NCBI GenBank assembly: GCA_003222375.1
Contig: QHVX01000072.1
Location: 9,569 to 18,842, forward strand
Reading direction: 5' to 3'
Length of the DNA: 9,274 nt
Origin: Acidobacteriota bacterium
GTDB taxonomy: Bacteria > Acidobacteriota > Thermoanaerobaculia > Gp7-AA8
This document shows positions 1-5,546 of the stretch, piece by piece (the stretch's first letter is position 1; each line of letters begins with the position of its first letter). The position numbers and the translations under genes were made by a program. The notes beneath the pieces were generated by a model. That model was not told where the DNA came from. It worked only from the letters and a program-made list of their open reading frames with translations, and did not search any database.

Positions 1-199
1 CCGCCATACCGCCCCACCAGGTCCTCCGGACGCGTGCTGCGCTGGAAGAGCGCACCGACGTCGCGGAGAACGCGATCGCCGACGACATGACCAAACGTGT
101 CGTTGACGCGCTTGAAATCGTCGAGATCGAACAAGAGCAAGCTGACCGGAGCGCCGCTGCTGATCAGCTTCTCGGTCTCCGAGAAGAGGATGCGGCGAT
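1..199 (-). pseudogene. Duplicated internal fragment of the GGDEF domain, fused in frame to the permease
   Basis: These 199 bases are identical to 1091-1289, inside the diguanylate cyclase gene further right, at a constant offset of 1090. On the minus strand they encode the GGDEF stretch from RRILFSE through the FDLDDFKRVND helix to the RPED inhibitory site and the first two glycines of GGDEF, and are cut off by the window edge. Identity stops abruptly at base 200. The reading frame is continuous with the permease on the right: permease residues VLMHRR run straight into ILFSETEKL, whereas the intact cyclase has FNRRILFSETEKL. The fragment has no start codon of its own. It may be the left edge of a tandem duplication or an assembly chimera at a contig end; I cannot tell which from the sequence. 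Confidence 0.85.
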
Positions 200-761
200 G
201 CATCAGAACCATGATCACGATGAAGCCGCCGATCGCGAGCAGAACCTCCGTCGATCGCAGATTGCCGATCTTCACCGGCACCGCCTCGGCTTTCGTCACG
301 ATTCCGGTTTCGTTGAGGCCGATGAAAGCGAGAAACAGCCCGATGCCGACCGCGAAACTGTACTTGAGGCTCGGTGAGATCGCGTTCGCGAGCCACGTCC
401 GCAATCCTGCGAAGGTGATGATCAGAAAAGCGATGCCGCTGATGAAGACCGCGCCGAGGCGCTGCTGCCACGTCACACCGAGGGCGGCCAGGCCGAACGC
501 GATGAACGCGTTTTCGCCCATGTACGGTGCGACCGCGATCGGACGATTCGCCCACAGGCCCATCAGTAACGATCCGATTGCCGCAACGAGAATTGTGGCG
601 ACGGTGCTCGGTCCGACCGGCAGTCCTGCGAATTTCAGAATCGCGGGATTGACGACGATGATGTACGCCATCGCGAGGAAGGTCGTCACGCCCCCGATGA
701 CTTCGGTGCGCAGCGTCGTGCCGCGATCAGCGAGTTGAAAAAATCGGCGAATCTTTGGAAC
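200..761 (-). CDS. NCS2-family (AzgA/PbuG-like) purine permease, N-terminal part, chimeric end, start unclear
   Basis: Inner-membrane proton symporter of the nucleobase:cation symporter-2 family; relatives import hypoxanthine, guanine or adenine. The minus-strand frame is open from just after a TAA at 762-764 and reads RRFFQLADRGTTLRTEVIGG, then TTFLAMAYIIVVNPAIL, the family N-terminal signature and first membrane helix. It continues with APYMGENAFIAFG, the re-entrant substrate-site region of this subgroup, and further hydrophobic helices up to FIGLNETGIV and ATEVLL-like sequence before breaking at base 200. About 185 residues are present where a whole permease has roughly 430-480. No ATG, GTG or TTG precedes the conserved N-terminus. 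The candidates are an ATT at 752 or a GTG at 689 that would cut into the domain. The 5' end overlaps the cyclase 3' end (stop at 727) in another frame. Family assignment is firm; whether the gene is whole in the cell is unknown. Confidence 0.82.
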
Positions 762-1770
762 TTATCACGACAGCCGGTTTCTTCGGTTCGATCTCGCGAA
801 CTGCTGCCGGAAGAGGCAACTGCACGTCGCGCGAGGCGGCCGAGCGCAACTGGTCGGGATGCTTCCGCACCCACTTGTTCTTGTAGAGATCGCGGTCGGC
901 GGCATCGAGAAGCTGCGTGATCGTCGCATCGTCCAGGAAGTGCGACGACGCAATTCCGACCGACACGCCGACGCTGAATTCGTCGTTGCCGATGTGCCAC
1001 GTCAAGTCGTTGATGTCGCTGGCGAGACGCTCAGCGATCGATTCGACGAGATAGAACGGCGATCCGCTGACGACCATGATGAACTCGTCTCCGCCATACC
1101 GCCCCACCAGGTCCTCCGGACGCGTGCTGCGCTGGAAGAGCGCACCGACGTCGCGGAGAACGCGATCGCCGACGACATGACCAAACGTGTCGTTGACGCG
1201 CTTGAAATCGTCGAGATCGAACAAGAGCAAGCTGACCGGAGCGCCGCTGCTGATCAGCTTCTCGGTCTCCGAGAAGAGGATGCGGCGATTGAACAGACCG
1301 GTGAGCTCATCGCGTGAAGCGAGGCCGTACAGATCGCGCACCAGATGCGTGAACGTCTGTTGCCGCGTCACCATCCGGCGTGCGCCGACGAGCTTCGCGA
1401 CGGCCTCCAGCTCGGTGGCTGATTTCGAAAGAAAATCGTCGTACCCGGCTTCCAGGGCCGCGATTTTCTTGTCGACGTCTTCGCGGGACGTGAGGAGCAC
1501 GGAGTAGGTCTCCTTCGGCGCCATCCGCTCGAGGCCCTCGATGCCCGGCGTGTCGAGGTTGACGATGAGGACATCGAATGCAGTTTTCGAAAGCTTTTCG
1601 AGCGCGGTGTTGCCATCGGCCGCTTCGTCGACCGTAAAGCCGACTTTCTCAGCCAGCGCTCGGATGTAGGTGCGATAGCTCGATTCGTCGTCGACGATGA
1701 GAGCGGTCATGTCGATCGATGCACTTCCATCGACTACGTCGGTGATACGGCGCTCCGGAAAGGGTTTCAT
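727..1770 (-). CDS. Receiver-GGDEF diguanylate cyclase with degenerate phosphoacceptor
   Basis: Cytoplasmic 347-residue protein expected to condense two GTP into cyclic di-GMP. Residues 21-135 form a CheY-like receiver: the acidic pair is D27/D28, the conserved Thr T94 and the conserved Lys K116. The phosphoacceptor position in the strand-3 motif VLIVNLDTPG is Asn71 instead of Asp, and Lys116 is followed by Ser rather than Pro, so ordinary phosphorylation is doubtful. Residues 155-305 form the GGDEF domain, with FDLDDFKRVND at 184-194, an intact GGDEF at 226-230 and a product-inhibition site RPED at 217-220, five residues upstream as usual. No EAL or HD-GYP domain and no membrane segment are seen. 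ATG at 1770 is preferred because an AGGA lies eight bases upstream; Met21 at 1710 would start exactly at the receiver and is an alternative. The neighbouring divergent PilZ protein is a plausible effector. Confidence 0.93.
   Translation of the reverse strand: MKPFPERRITDVVDGSASIDMTALIVDDESSYRTYIRALAEKVGFTVDEAADGNTALEKLSKTAFDVLIVNLDTPGIEGLERMAPKETYSVLLTSREDVDKKIAALEAGYDDFLSKSATELEAVAKLVGARRMVTRQQTFTHLVRDLYGLASRDELTGLFNRRILFSETEKLISSGAPVSLLLFDLDDFKRVNDTFGHVVGDRVLRDVGALFQRSTRPEDLVGRYGGDEFIMVVSGSPFYLVESIAERLASDINDLTWHIGNDEFSVGVSVGIASSHFLDDATITQLLDAADRDLYKNKWVRKHPDQLRSAASRDVQLPLPAAVREIEPKKPAVVISSKDSPIFSTR
1091..1289. repeat. Right copy of 199-bp perfect direct repeat (partner at 1-199)
   Basis: This segment lies inside the intact diguanylate cyclase and is base-for-base identical to window positions 1-199, in the same orientation. 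Identity ends at 1289/199: the next base is T here and G in the left copy, and the sequences are unrelated beyond it. The left limit cannot be seen because the other copy runs off the window. The repeat spacing implies a unit of 1090 bp containing the cyclase 3' part and the permease 5' part. Confidence 0.95.
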
Positions 1771-1806
1771 TTTTGAAGTCCTGTCGTTCCTTGGGCCATT
1801 TTTATT

Positions 1807-1822
1807 TTCAACTTGCGCGCCA
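1807..1822 (-). promoter_or_regulatory. Weak sigma-54-like (-24/-12) match upstream of the cyclase
   Basis: On the minus strand the 16 bases read TGGCGCGCAAGTTGAA, against the sigma-54 consensus TGGCACG-N4-TTGCA. The -24 GG is present with correct spacing, but the important -12 C is replaced by A. It would start transcription near 1795, leaving a leader of about 25 bases that contains the AGGA ribosome site. No convincing -10 hexamer is present (TAAAAA at 1799-1804 is the best), so the true promoter remains open. Confidence 0.2.
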
Positions 1823-1829
1823 CCCAGGC

Positions 1830-1843
1830 GTGATGCACATCAC
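1830..1843. promoter_or_regulatory. CRP/FNR-family-type palindromic operator between the divergent cyclase and PilZ genes
   Basis: The 14 bases GTGATGCACATCAC are a perfect dyad of six-base arms around a CA centre and fit the core GTGA-N6-TCAC recognised by CRP-family regulators. A second, overlapping dyad, TGCACA-N6-TGTGCA, spans 1834-1851. The site lies centrally in the 148-bp gap: about 81 bases upstream of the predicted PilZ transcription start and about 40-45 upstream of the likely cyclase start. That placing suits a regulator touching both genes. Which protein binds it is not shown by the window. Confidence 0.45.
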
Positions 1844-1881
1844 TCTGTGCAATCCTATGAAGACGCGCGAGTTGCGGTGGG

Positions 1882-1910
1882 CTGAGAGGCCTTTTCGGAT
1901 CGCGTACAAT
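1882..1910 (+). promoter_or_regulatory. Promoter of the PilZ gene, probably giving a leaderless transcript
   Basis: A -35-like CTGAGA (four of six to TTGACA) at 1882-1887 and a -10 TACAAT (five of six to TATAAT) at 1905-1910 are separated by 17 bases. The -10 box ends nine bases before the GTG start at 1919, so transcription would begin at or within two bases of the start codon. No Shine-Dalgarno sequence precedes the GTG, which agrees with a leaderless message. Confidence 0.55.
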
Positions 1911-1918
1911 TCTCCGCG

Positions 1919-2578
1919 GTGGCGCAACCCCCAAAAGAGAGGCGAAAAGTATCAAGGGTGAGGCTGTCCCGCCCGCTGGCGGCGCGGATCGGGGACGCCC
2001 GCGTGTACGTCATCGATGCTTCGGTGGAAGGTCTGCGCATCGCGCATCAGGGCGGAGTTCCTCAAGCCGGCCAAGCGGTCCGCGTCGCGTTCGACTGGGA
2101 AGGGCAATCGATCGAGGTCGACGGCGACGTGACATCGAACAACCTCCACAAACTCGCCAAGAGCGCCGACGAGAAAAGCACCTATCACGCAGGTCTGCGG
2201 ATCACGAGGGCAATCGGCGAGTCGGCCACCGCGCTTCGGCAGATGATCGCCGACATCGTCGCGCGCGCGCTCGACGAACAGAAGGCAAATGCGCGCGGCA
2301 TCCCCGCCGGCGCGGCACAGGTCTTTCAAACCGGCGAGGGCACCGACTTCCTGCGCTGCGAGCTGGTCGAGGGAATATGGCGACGGACGAGCACCAGCCG
2401 TCCCGATCAACCATCCAACGGATTCACAGTTTCGGAAGCAGAGTCGCCCGAAGAGGTCGACATGCTGTGTGAGGCATACGCGAGCGCGGACGCCGCCGGC
2501 AAAAAGTTGATCCGGACGATGGCCGAGATGAGCATCAGTAAAACTGAAGGCGTACCGACCCGGCGATACAACCCGTGA
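1919..2578 (+). CDS. PilZ-domain protein, probable cyclic-di-GMP receptor
   Basis: A 219-residue cytoplasmic protein. Residues 7-100 match the PilZ domain: the c-di-GMP contact arginines lie in ERRKVSRVRL (R9-x3-R13), the second motif is DASVEG at 33-38 (D/N-x-S-x-x-G), and the barrel closes with YHAGLRI near 89-95. Both binding motifs are intact, so ligand binding is likely. Residues 100-219 are a mostly helical, charged tail for which I recognise no family; it probably carries the output or partner contact. The GTG at 1919 is chosen because any later start would remove the RxxxR motif, and because a promoter fits exactly upstream. It is divergent from a diguanylate cyclase and overlaps the next gene by four bases, suggesting that the downstream protein works with it. 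Confidence 0.88.
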   Translation: MAQPPKERRKVSRVRLSRPLAARIGDARVYVIDASVEGLRIAHQGGVPQAGQAVRVAFDWEGQSIEVDGDVTSNNLHKLAKSADEKSTYHAGLRITRAIGESATALRQMIADIVARALDEQKANARGIPAGAAQVFQTGEGTDFLRCELVEGIWRRTSTSRPDQPSNGFTVSEAESPEEVDMLCEAYASADAAGKKLIRTMAEMSISKTEGVPTRRYNP

Positions 2579-3084
2579 CTGACTGGAACACGCGCCGCAT
2601 TTTGCGCGAGCTCGCCGATGACCAGCGGCGGCAGCGAATCCTGCGCGCCTTCTGGCGTTATGCCGACGCGCCGACGAAAGCAGTCGCGACGGCGCTGCTC
2701 GCGAAGTCGCTGCATTTTCGCGACGAGACGATCCGGAAAATGCCGGCCGAAAAGAAGAGCGAGCTGCTGGCGTCACGCATCGGCACCACCGATTTCGAGC
2801 AGACGTTCGAGACCGCGCTCATGCAATACCACACCCACGAGGCCAATACGATGCTGGCGGCGTTCCTCGACCGCTGGGGCATTCCCCACGTCAACGGGTC
2901 GATCGAGGTCGACGACTACAAACCGCCGACCGTCGATGCCGTTCGCTCGGCGGTGCGCGATCTCGAATCGCAATTCGATCGCCGCGACATCGCGATCTAT
3001 CTCGCATCGGCCGGACTGTTGATGGGCGGTGCGTGGCGCGATGGGTGGAGCGTCGTCGAAGAAGTGATGAGGACTGCGGACTGA
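2575..3084 (+). CDS. Hypothetical helical protein coupled to the PilZ gene
   Basis: A 169-residue soluble protein of no family I can name. It begins at a GTG that overlaps the PilZ stop in a GTGA junction and has no ribosome site of its own, so it is probably made by translational coupling. It looks almost entirely alpha-helical: a basic N-terminal stretch (RRILRELADDQRRQRILRAF, 7-26), a central region with MQYHTHEANTMLAAFLDRWG at 83-102, a short EVDDYKPPTVDAV linker at 111-123, and a C-terminal helix ending with a small hydrophobic patch (IAIYLASAGLLMGGAW, 139-154) too short and polar to be a clear membrane segment. No catalytic motif or cysteine is seen. Co-transcription suggests a link to c-di-GMP output, but that is inference. 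Its last residues and stop codon come from a heptamer repeat. Confidence 0.75.
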   Translation: MTDWNTRRILRELADDQRRQRILRAFWRYADAPTKAVATALLAKSLHFRDETIRKMPAEKKSELLASRIGTTDFEQTFETALMQYHTHEANTMLAAFLDRWGIPHVNGSIEVDDYKPPTVDAVRSAVRDLESQFDRRDIAIYLASAGLLMGGAWRDGWSVVEEVMRTAD

Positions 3085-3123
3085 GGACTGAGTCCCACCC
3101 ACTCAGTCCTCAGTCCTCAGTCC
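3071..3123. terminator. Bidirectional hairpin built from GGACTGA heptamers between convergent genes
   Basis: Three tandem heptamers GGACTG(C/A/A) at 3071-3091 are mirrored by three TCAGTCC heptamers at 3103-3123. They form a stem of 22 pairs in 23, with one C/T mismatch at 3077/3117, and a seven-base loop at 3094-3100. Stop codons of both convergent genes (3082-3084 plus, 3103-3105 minus) lie inside the arms. There is no clear T-run on either side (only TTT after 3123), so it may act as a transcript-end structure rather than a classic intrinsic terminator. Confidence 0.6.
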
Positions 3124-3840
3124 TTTCAGCTCTTGCTGCGTTAGCTCCCTCACTTTCCCAATCTTCAAATCTCCGATACGGATCCTCCCGATCGCGACCC
3201 GCACGAGCTTGAGCACTTTCGCACCGAACACTTCGACCATGCGGCGGACCTGGCGGTTGCGTCCTTCGGTGATCGTGATCTCGAATTTGTTTGCGGCAAT
3301 ACGCCTCACGTTCGCCGGTCGTGTCGCGCCATCCCGCAGCTCGACGCCGTCACGGAGCTGCTGGAGCTGCGCGTCCGTGATCGGCTTCGAAGCTTTGACG
3401 AGATACGTCTTCGGCACTTTGTAATCGGGATTGGTGAGGCGTTCCGCGAACGCGGTGTCGTTCGTAAGAATGAGCAGCCCGCTCGTGTCGAGATCGAGAC
3501 GGCCGACCGGAAACAGATAGCGATCCTGATTTGGGAGGAGATCGTAAATCGTCGGCCGGCCTTGCGGATCACGATAAGTCGTCAAGTAACCCTTCGGTTT
3601 GTAAAACAACAGATAGACGCGTTCGGTCTTGCCGAGGGGCTTGCCATCGAAGGCGACGCGATCGCGTTTGAGATCGATCCATTGATCGCCATCGCGCACC
3701 ACACGGCCATTGACGCGCACCCGTCCCTCCCCGATCCACTTCCTGGCCTCGGTCCTCGAACCGATGCCGGCTTTGGAGAGCACGCGCTCGAGCGTTTTGA
3801 TCGGGCGCACAGCAGCTACAATGTCAGAATTGCGGCCCAA
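3103..3840 (-). CDS. RsuA/RluB-family rRNA pseudouridine synthase
   Basis: Isomerises a specific uridine in rRNA to pseudouridine in the cytoplasm. Residues 16-60 form an S4 RNA-binding domain (LERVLSKAGIGSRTEARKWI). The catalytic domain follows: LFYKPKGYLTT at 78-88, the active-site loop GRLDLDTSGLLILTND at 113-128 with catalytic Asp116, TYLVKASKPI at 145-154 and the family ending EGRNRQVRRMVE at 192-203. The total of about 245 residues is normal. The long form starts with TTG at 3840, preceded by AGAAGG-like sequence from the repeat next door; the GTG at 3810 (RPIKTLERVL) is equally plausible and would avoid a head-to-head overlap with the hydrolase gene. The last five residues, LRTED, and the stop are read from the heptamer hairpin. 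RsuA, RluB and RluE/RluF cannot be separated from sequence alone; RluB-like is likely because of the length and S4 domain. Confidence 0.92.
   Translation of the reverse strand: MGRNSDIVAAVRPIKTLERVLSKAGIGSRTEARKWIGEGRVRVNGRVVRDGDQWIDLKRDRVAFDGKPLGKTERVYLLFYKPKGYLTTYRDPQGRPTIYDLLPNQDRYLFPVGRLDLDTSGLLILTNDTAFAERLTNPDYKVPKTYLVKASKPITDAQLQQLRDGVELRDGATRPANVRRIAANKFEITITEGRNRQVRRMVEVFGAKVLKLVRVAIGRIRIGDLKIGKVRELTQQELKGLRTED
3817..3822 (+). promoter_or_regulatory. TACAAT -10-like box at the hydrolase start
   Basis: TACAAT at 3817-3822 overlaps the ATG at 3821 and ends eight bases before an in-frame TTG at 3830. If it is the -10 box, the transcript would begin close to the TTG and be leaderless, and the annotated ATG would not be used. 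The nearest -35-like sequence, TTGATC at 3797-3802, has only a 14-base spacer, so the call is tentative. Confidence 0.3.
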
Positions 3841-5470
3841 ATACTTCTGCCTTCTGCTTTCTGCCTTCTGCCTTCTGCTCTGCCTTCTCCCCTCTGCCTT
3901 CTGCTTTGAATACCGCGCCTACTGGGTCGACACCTTCCACACTCCTCTCGGCACGCATCACGACATCGATCGCGTGATTGAGGTTGCCGAACAGAGTCAC
4001 GCCAACGCGCTCTTTGTCGAAGTCCGACGTCGCGGTGATTCGTGGTATCTCGATTCGAAAGAGCCGTTGACGGAAGTGCCCGGCGTCGGCGAGAGCGATG
4101 CGGAGGGAAAGTGGACCTTCGACCCGTTCCGCTACCTCATCGAGCAGGCGCACGCGCATGCGATTCAAGTGCACGCATTTGTCATCATCGGCGCCGTCTT
4201 CCACGGCGATCCCTTGAACGCGATCCCGAAGGATCCGAAGCACGTTTTTCTGCAACACGTTTGGGACGCCACGGACGGACGGCCGTACAGCGGTCAGCAG
4301 CAATGGGCCACGCGATCGATCCCGCCTAACGCCAAGGGAACGAGCTACGGCGGACAGCGTCACGGCGAAGACTGGTACATCGACCTCGGCCACCCCGATG
4401 CGGCGACGTACACCATCGACGTGCTGCTGCACCTCATCAACAAGTACGACATCGACGGCATCCACCTCGATCGCGTGCGCTATCCCGAAGCGCCGGTCGA
4501 TCGCAACGGCGGCGCGAATGTGGGATACAACGCGGTCAGCGTCGCGCGTTTCAAAGCGCGTTACGGCGATCAGGCGAAGCTCAATGACAATGGATTTCCG
4601 CGCAGTAACGATCCGCTGTGGAATCAGTGGCGACGCGATCAGGTCACGCAATTCGTCCGGCGCCTCTATCTGCATGCGACCGCCATGAAGCCCTCGATCG
4701 TCGTCTCGGCGGCGCTGGTGGCGTGGTCGAGCGGGCCGGGCCACAGCGGCGGTTTTCATGAGACCGATGCTTATAACCACGTTTTTCAGGATTGGGACGG
4801 CTGGCTGCGCGAGGGCATCATCGACCTCGCGAGCCCCATGCTCTACAAGCGGGAGCACGTCGCGCGTGAGCGTGCGCAGTTCGACGACTGGTTGAAATTC
4901 ACGACCACCGCCGCTCACGAAAACGGGCGGCTGGCGATCGCCGGGATCGGCGCGTACATGAACGGCATCGAAGGCACACTGCGGCAAGGACGACGCGCGC
5001 GCAAAGCGGGAGCGGATGGAATTCTGATGTTCGCGGTCGGCGACACCGCGCCGTGGACGACCGCAGACAACAGCACCAATACCGCGCTGCGCCGCAATCC
5101 ATATTCGCTCTACGCCCCCGGCAAGTTCACGCCCAAACATCCCAACGAGGATTTTGCGGCGGCCGTATCGAGCGGACGCGACGCGAATGGCAAATTGCGT
5201 TTTGAAAACTCACGCGCGCCGATTTTCTCTCAAAGCACTGCACCGCCCGCGAAGATCCCGTCGGCTTTGGGAAGCGTGATGGGATACACGCATCAGGACG
5301 GCGCGACGATCACGATCGAATCCACGGACGTAAATCGCACCACCACGACCGATGGCAGCGGCTTCTACGGATTCCTCGGCCTCCCGCCGGGCGAATATCG
5401 CATCGAAGGCTGCAGCGCTCGGGTCGTTGCGGATCGCGTCAGCCGCGTCGATTTGCCATGCCTCAAATAG
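3821..5470 (+). CDS. Secreted GHL10 (DUF187/YngK-like) glycoside-hydrolase-like protein with C-terminal CarboxypepD-reg-like domain
   Basis: About 549 residues from the ATG at 3821. A hydrophobic signal peptide covers residues 9-26, with likely cleavage after PSA or nearby; there is no proper lipobox, since SAFC has Phe at -1. The (beta/alpha)8 GHL10 domain starts at YRAYWVDTFHTPLGTHHDI (31-49), continues with NALFVEVRRRGDSWYLDS, and has the hallmark DGIHLDRVRYP at 212-222, where Asp217 is the likely catalytic or ligand-binding acid. The strand LASPMLYKREH follows, and AGADGILMFAVGD closes the barrel. Residues about 484-549 (GSVMGYTHQDGATITIES, then TTDGSGFYGFLGLPPGEYRIE) form a carboxypeptidase-regulatory/transthyretin-like beta domain typical of exported proteins. 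The substrate is unknown; relatives are linked to cell-wall or polysaccharide hydrolysis. The start lies within 20 bases of, and opposite to, the pseudouridine synthase start. Confidence 0.88.
   Translation: MSELRPKYFCLLLSAFCLLLCLLPSAFCFEYRAYWVDTFHTPLGTHHDIDRVIEVAEQSHANALFVEVRRRGDSWYLDSKEPLTEVPGVGESDAEGKWTFDPFRYLIEQAHAHAIQVHAFVIIGAVFHGDPLNAIPKDPKHVFLQHVWDATDGRPYSGQQQWATRSIPPNAKGTSYGGQRHGEDWYIDLGHPDAATYTIDVLLHLINKYDIDGIHLDRVRYPEAPVDRNGGANVGYNAVSVARFKARYGDQAKLNDNGFPRSNDPLWNQWRRDQVTQFVRRLYLHATAMKPSIVVSAALVAWSSGPGHSGGFHETDAYNHVFQDWDGWLREGIIDLASPMLYKREHVARERAQFDDWLKFTTTAAHENGRLAIAGIGAYMNGIEGTLRQGRRARKAGADGILMFAVGDTAPWTTADNSTNTALRRNPYSLYAPGKFTPKHPNEDFAAAVSSGRDANGKLRFENSRAPIFSQSTAPPAKIPSALGSVMGYTHQDGATITIESTDVNRTTTTDGSGFYGFLGLPPGEYRIEGCSARVVADRVSRVDLPCLK
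3845..3905. repeat. TTCTGCC heptamer tandem repeat, coding for a signal peptide
   Basis: Five tandem heptamers, TTCTGC(C/T), occupy 3845-3879, followed by degenerate units to a last TTCTGCT at 3899-3905. Because seven is not a multiple of three, 21 bases encode the seven-residue period FCLLPSA, which appears as FCLLLSA, FCLLL and LLPSA in residues 9-28 of the secreted hydrolase. On the other strand it reads as AGAAGG units that could serve as ribosome-site-like sequence for the pseudouridine synthase. Confidence 0.85.
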
Positions 5471-5535
5471 ATCACCACAGAGAACACAGAGTGCACAGAG
5501 ACAGTCTCTGTGATCTCTGTGTGCTCTGTGGTGAT
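5471..5535. repeat. CACAGAG-family inverted repeat (long imperfect hairpin)
   Basis: It starts immediately after the hydrolase TAG. Arms 5471-5502 and 5504-5535 pair at 29 of 32 positions about a one-base centre (5503); the mismatches are at 5483/5523, 5492/5514 and 5493/5513. Each arm carries CACAGAG units spaced eight to nine bases apart. No T-run follows, so termination would rest on the stem alone. It fills nearly all of the 76-bp gap before the YbaK-like gene and may be a mobile or expanding low-complexity element. Confidence 0.8.
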
Positions 5536-5546
5536 TAAACTGACCT

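Noticed and set aside
97..738. 213-residue plus-strand open frame
   Set aside because: It is antisense to the permease, whose minus-strand translation shows clear family motifs and membrane helices; the plus frame has only low-complexity arginine and alanine-rich sequence.
3071..3123. Possible CRISPR array
   Set aside because: Units are seven bases, tandem and inverted, without spacers; the other heptamer patches are likewise too short and without spacers.
3899..3905. Lipobox making the hydrolase a lipoprotein
   Set aside because: The candidate SAFC has Phe before the Cys, where lipoboxes need Gly, Ala or Ser, so ordinary signal-peptidase cleavage is more likely.
3824..5140. 438-residue minus-strand open frame
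   Set aside because: It lies opposite the GHL10 protein, is rich in Arg/Val/Asp as GC-rich antisense frames are, and ends in repeat-derived sequence. The plus strand has the conserved domain.
5471..5535. Terminal inverted repeat of an insertion sequence or MITE
   Set aside because: No second copy, no flanking target duplication and no transposase are visible; the inner structure is CACAGAG repeats. Mobility cannot be supported from one copy.
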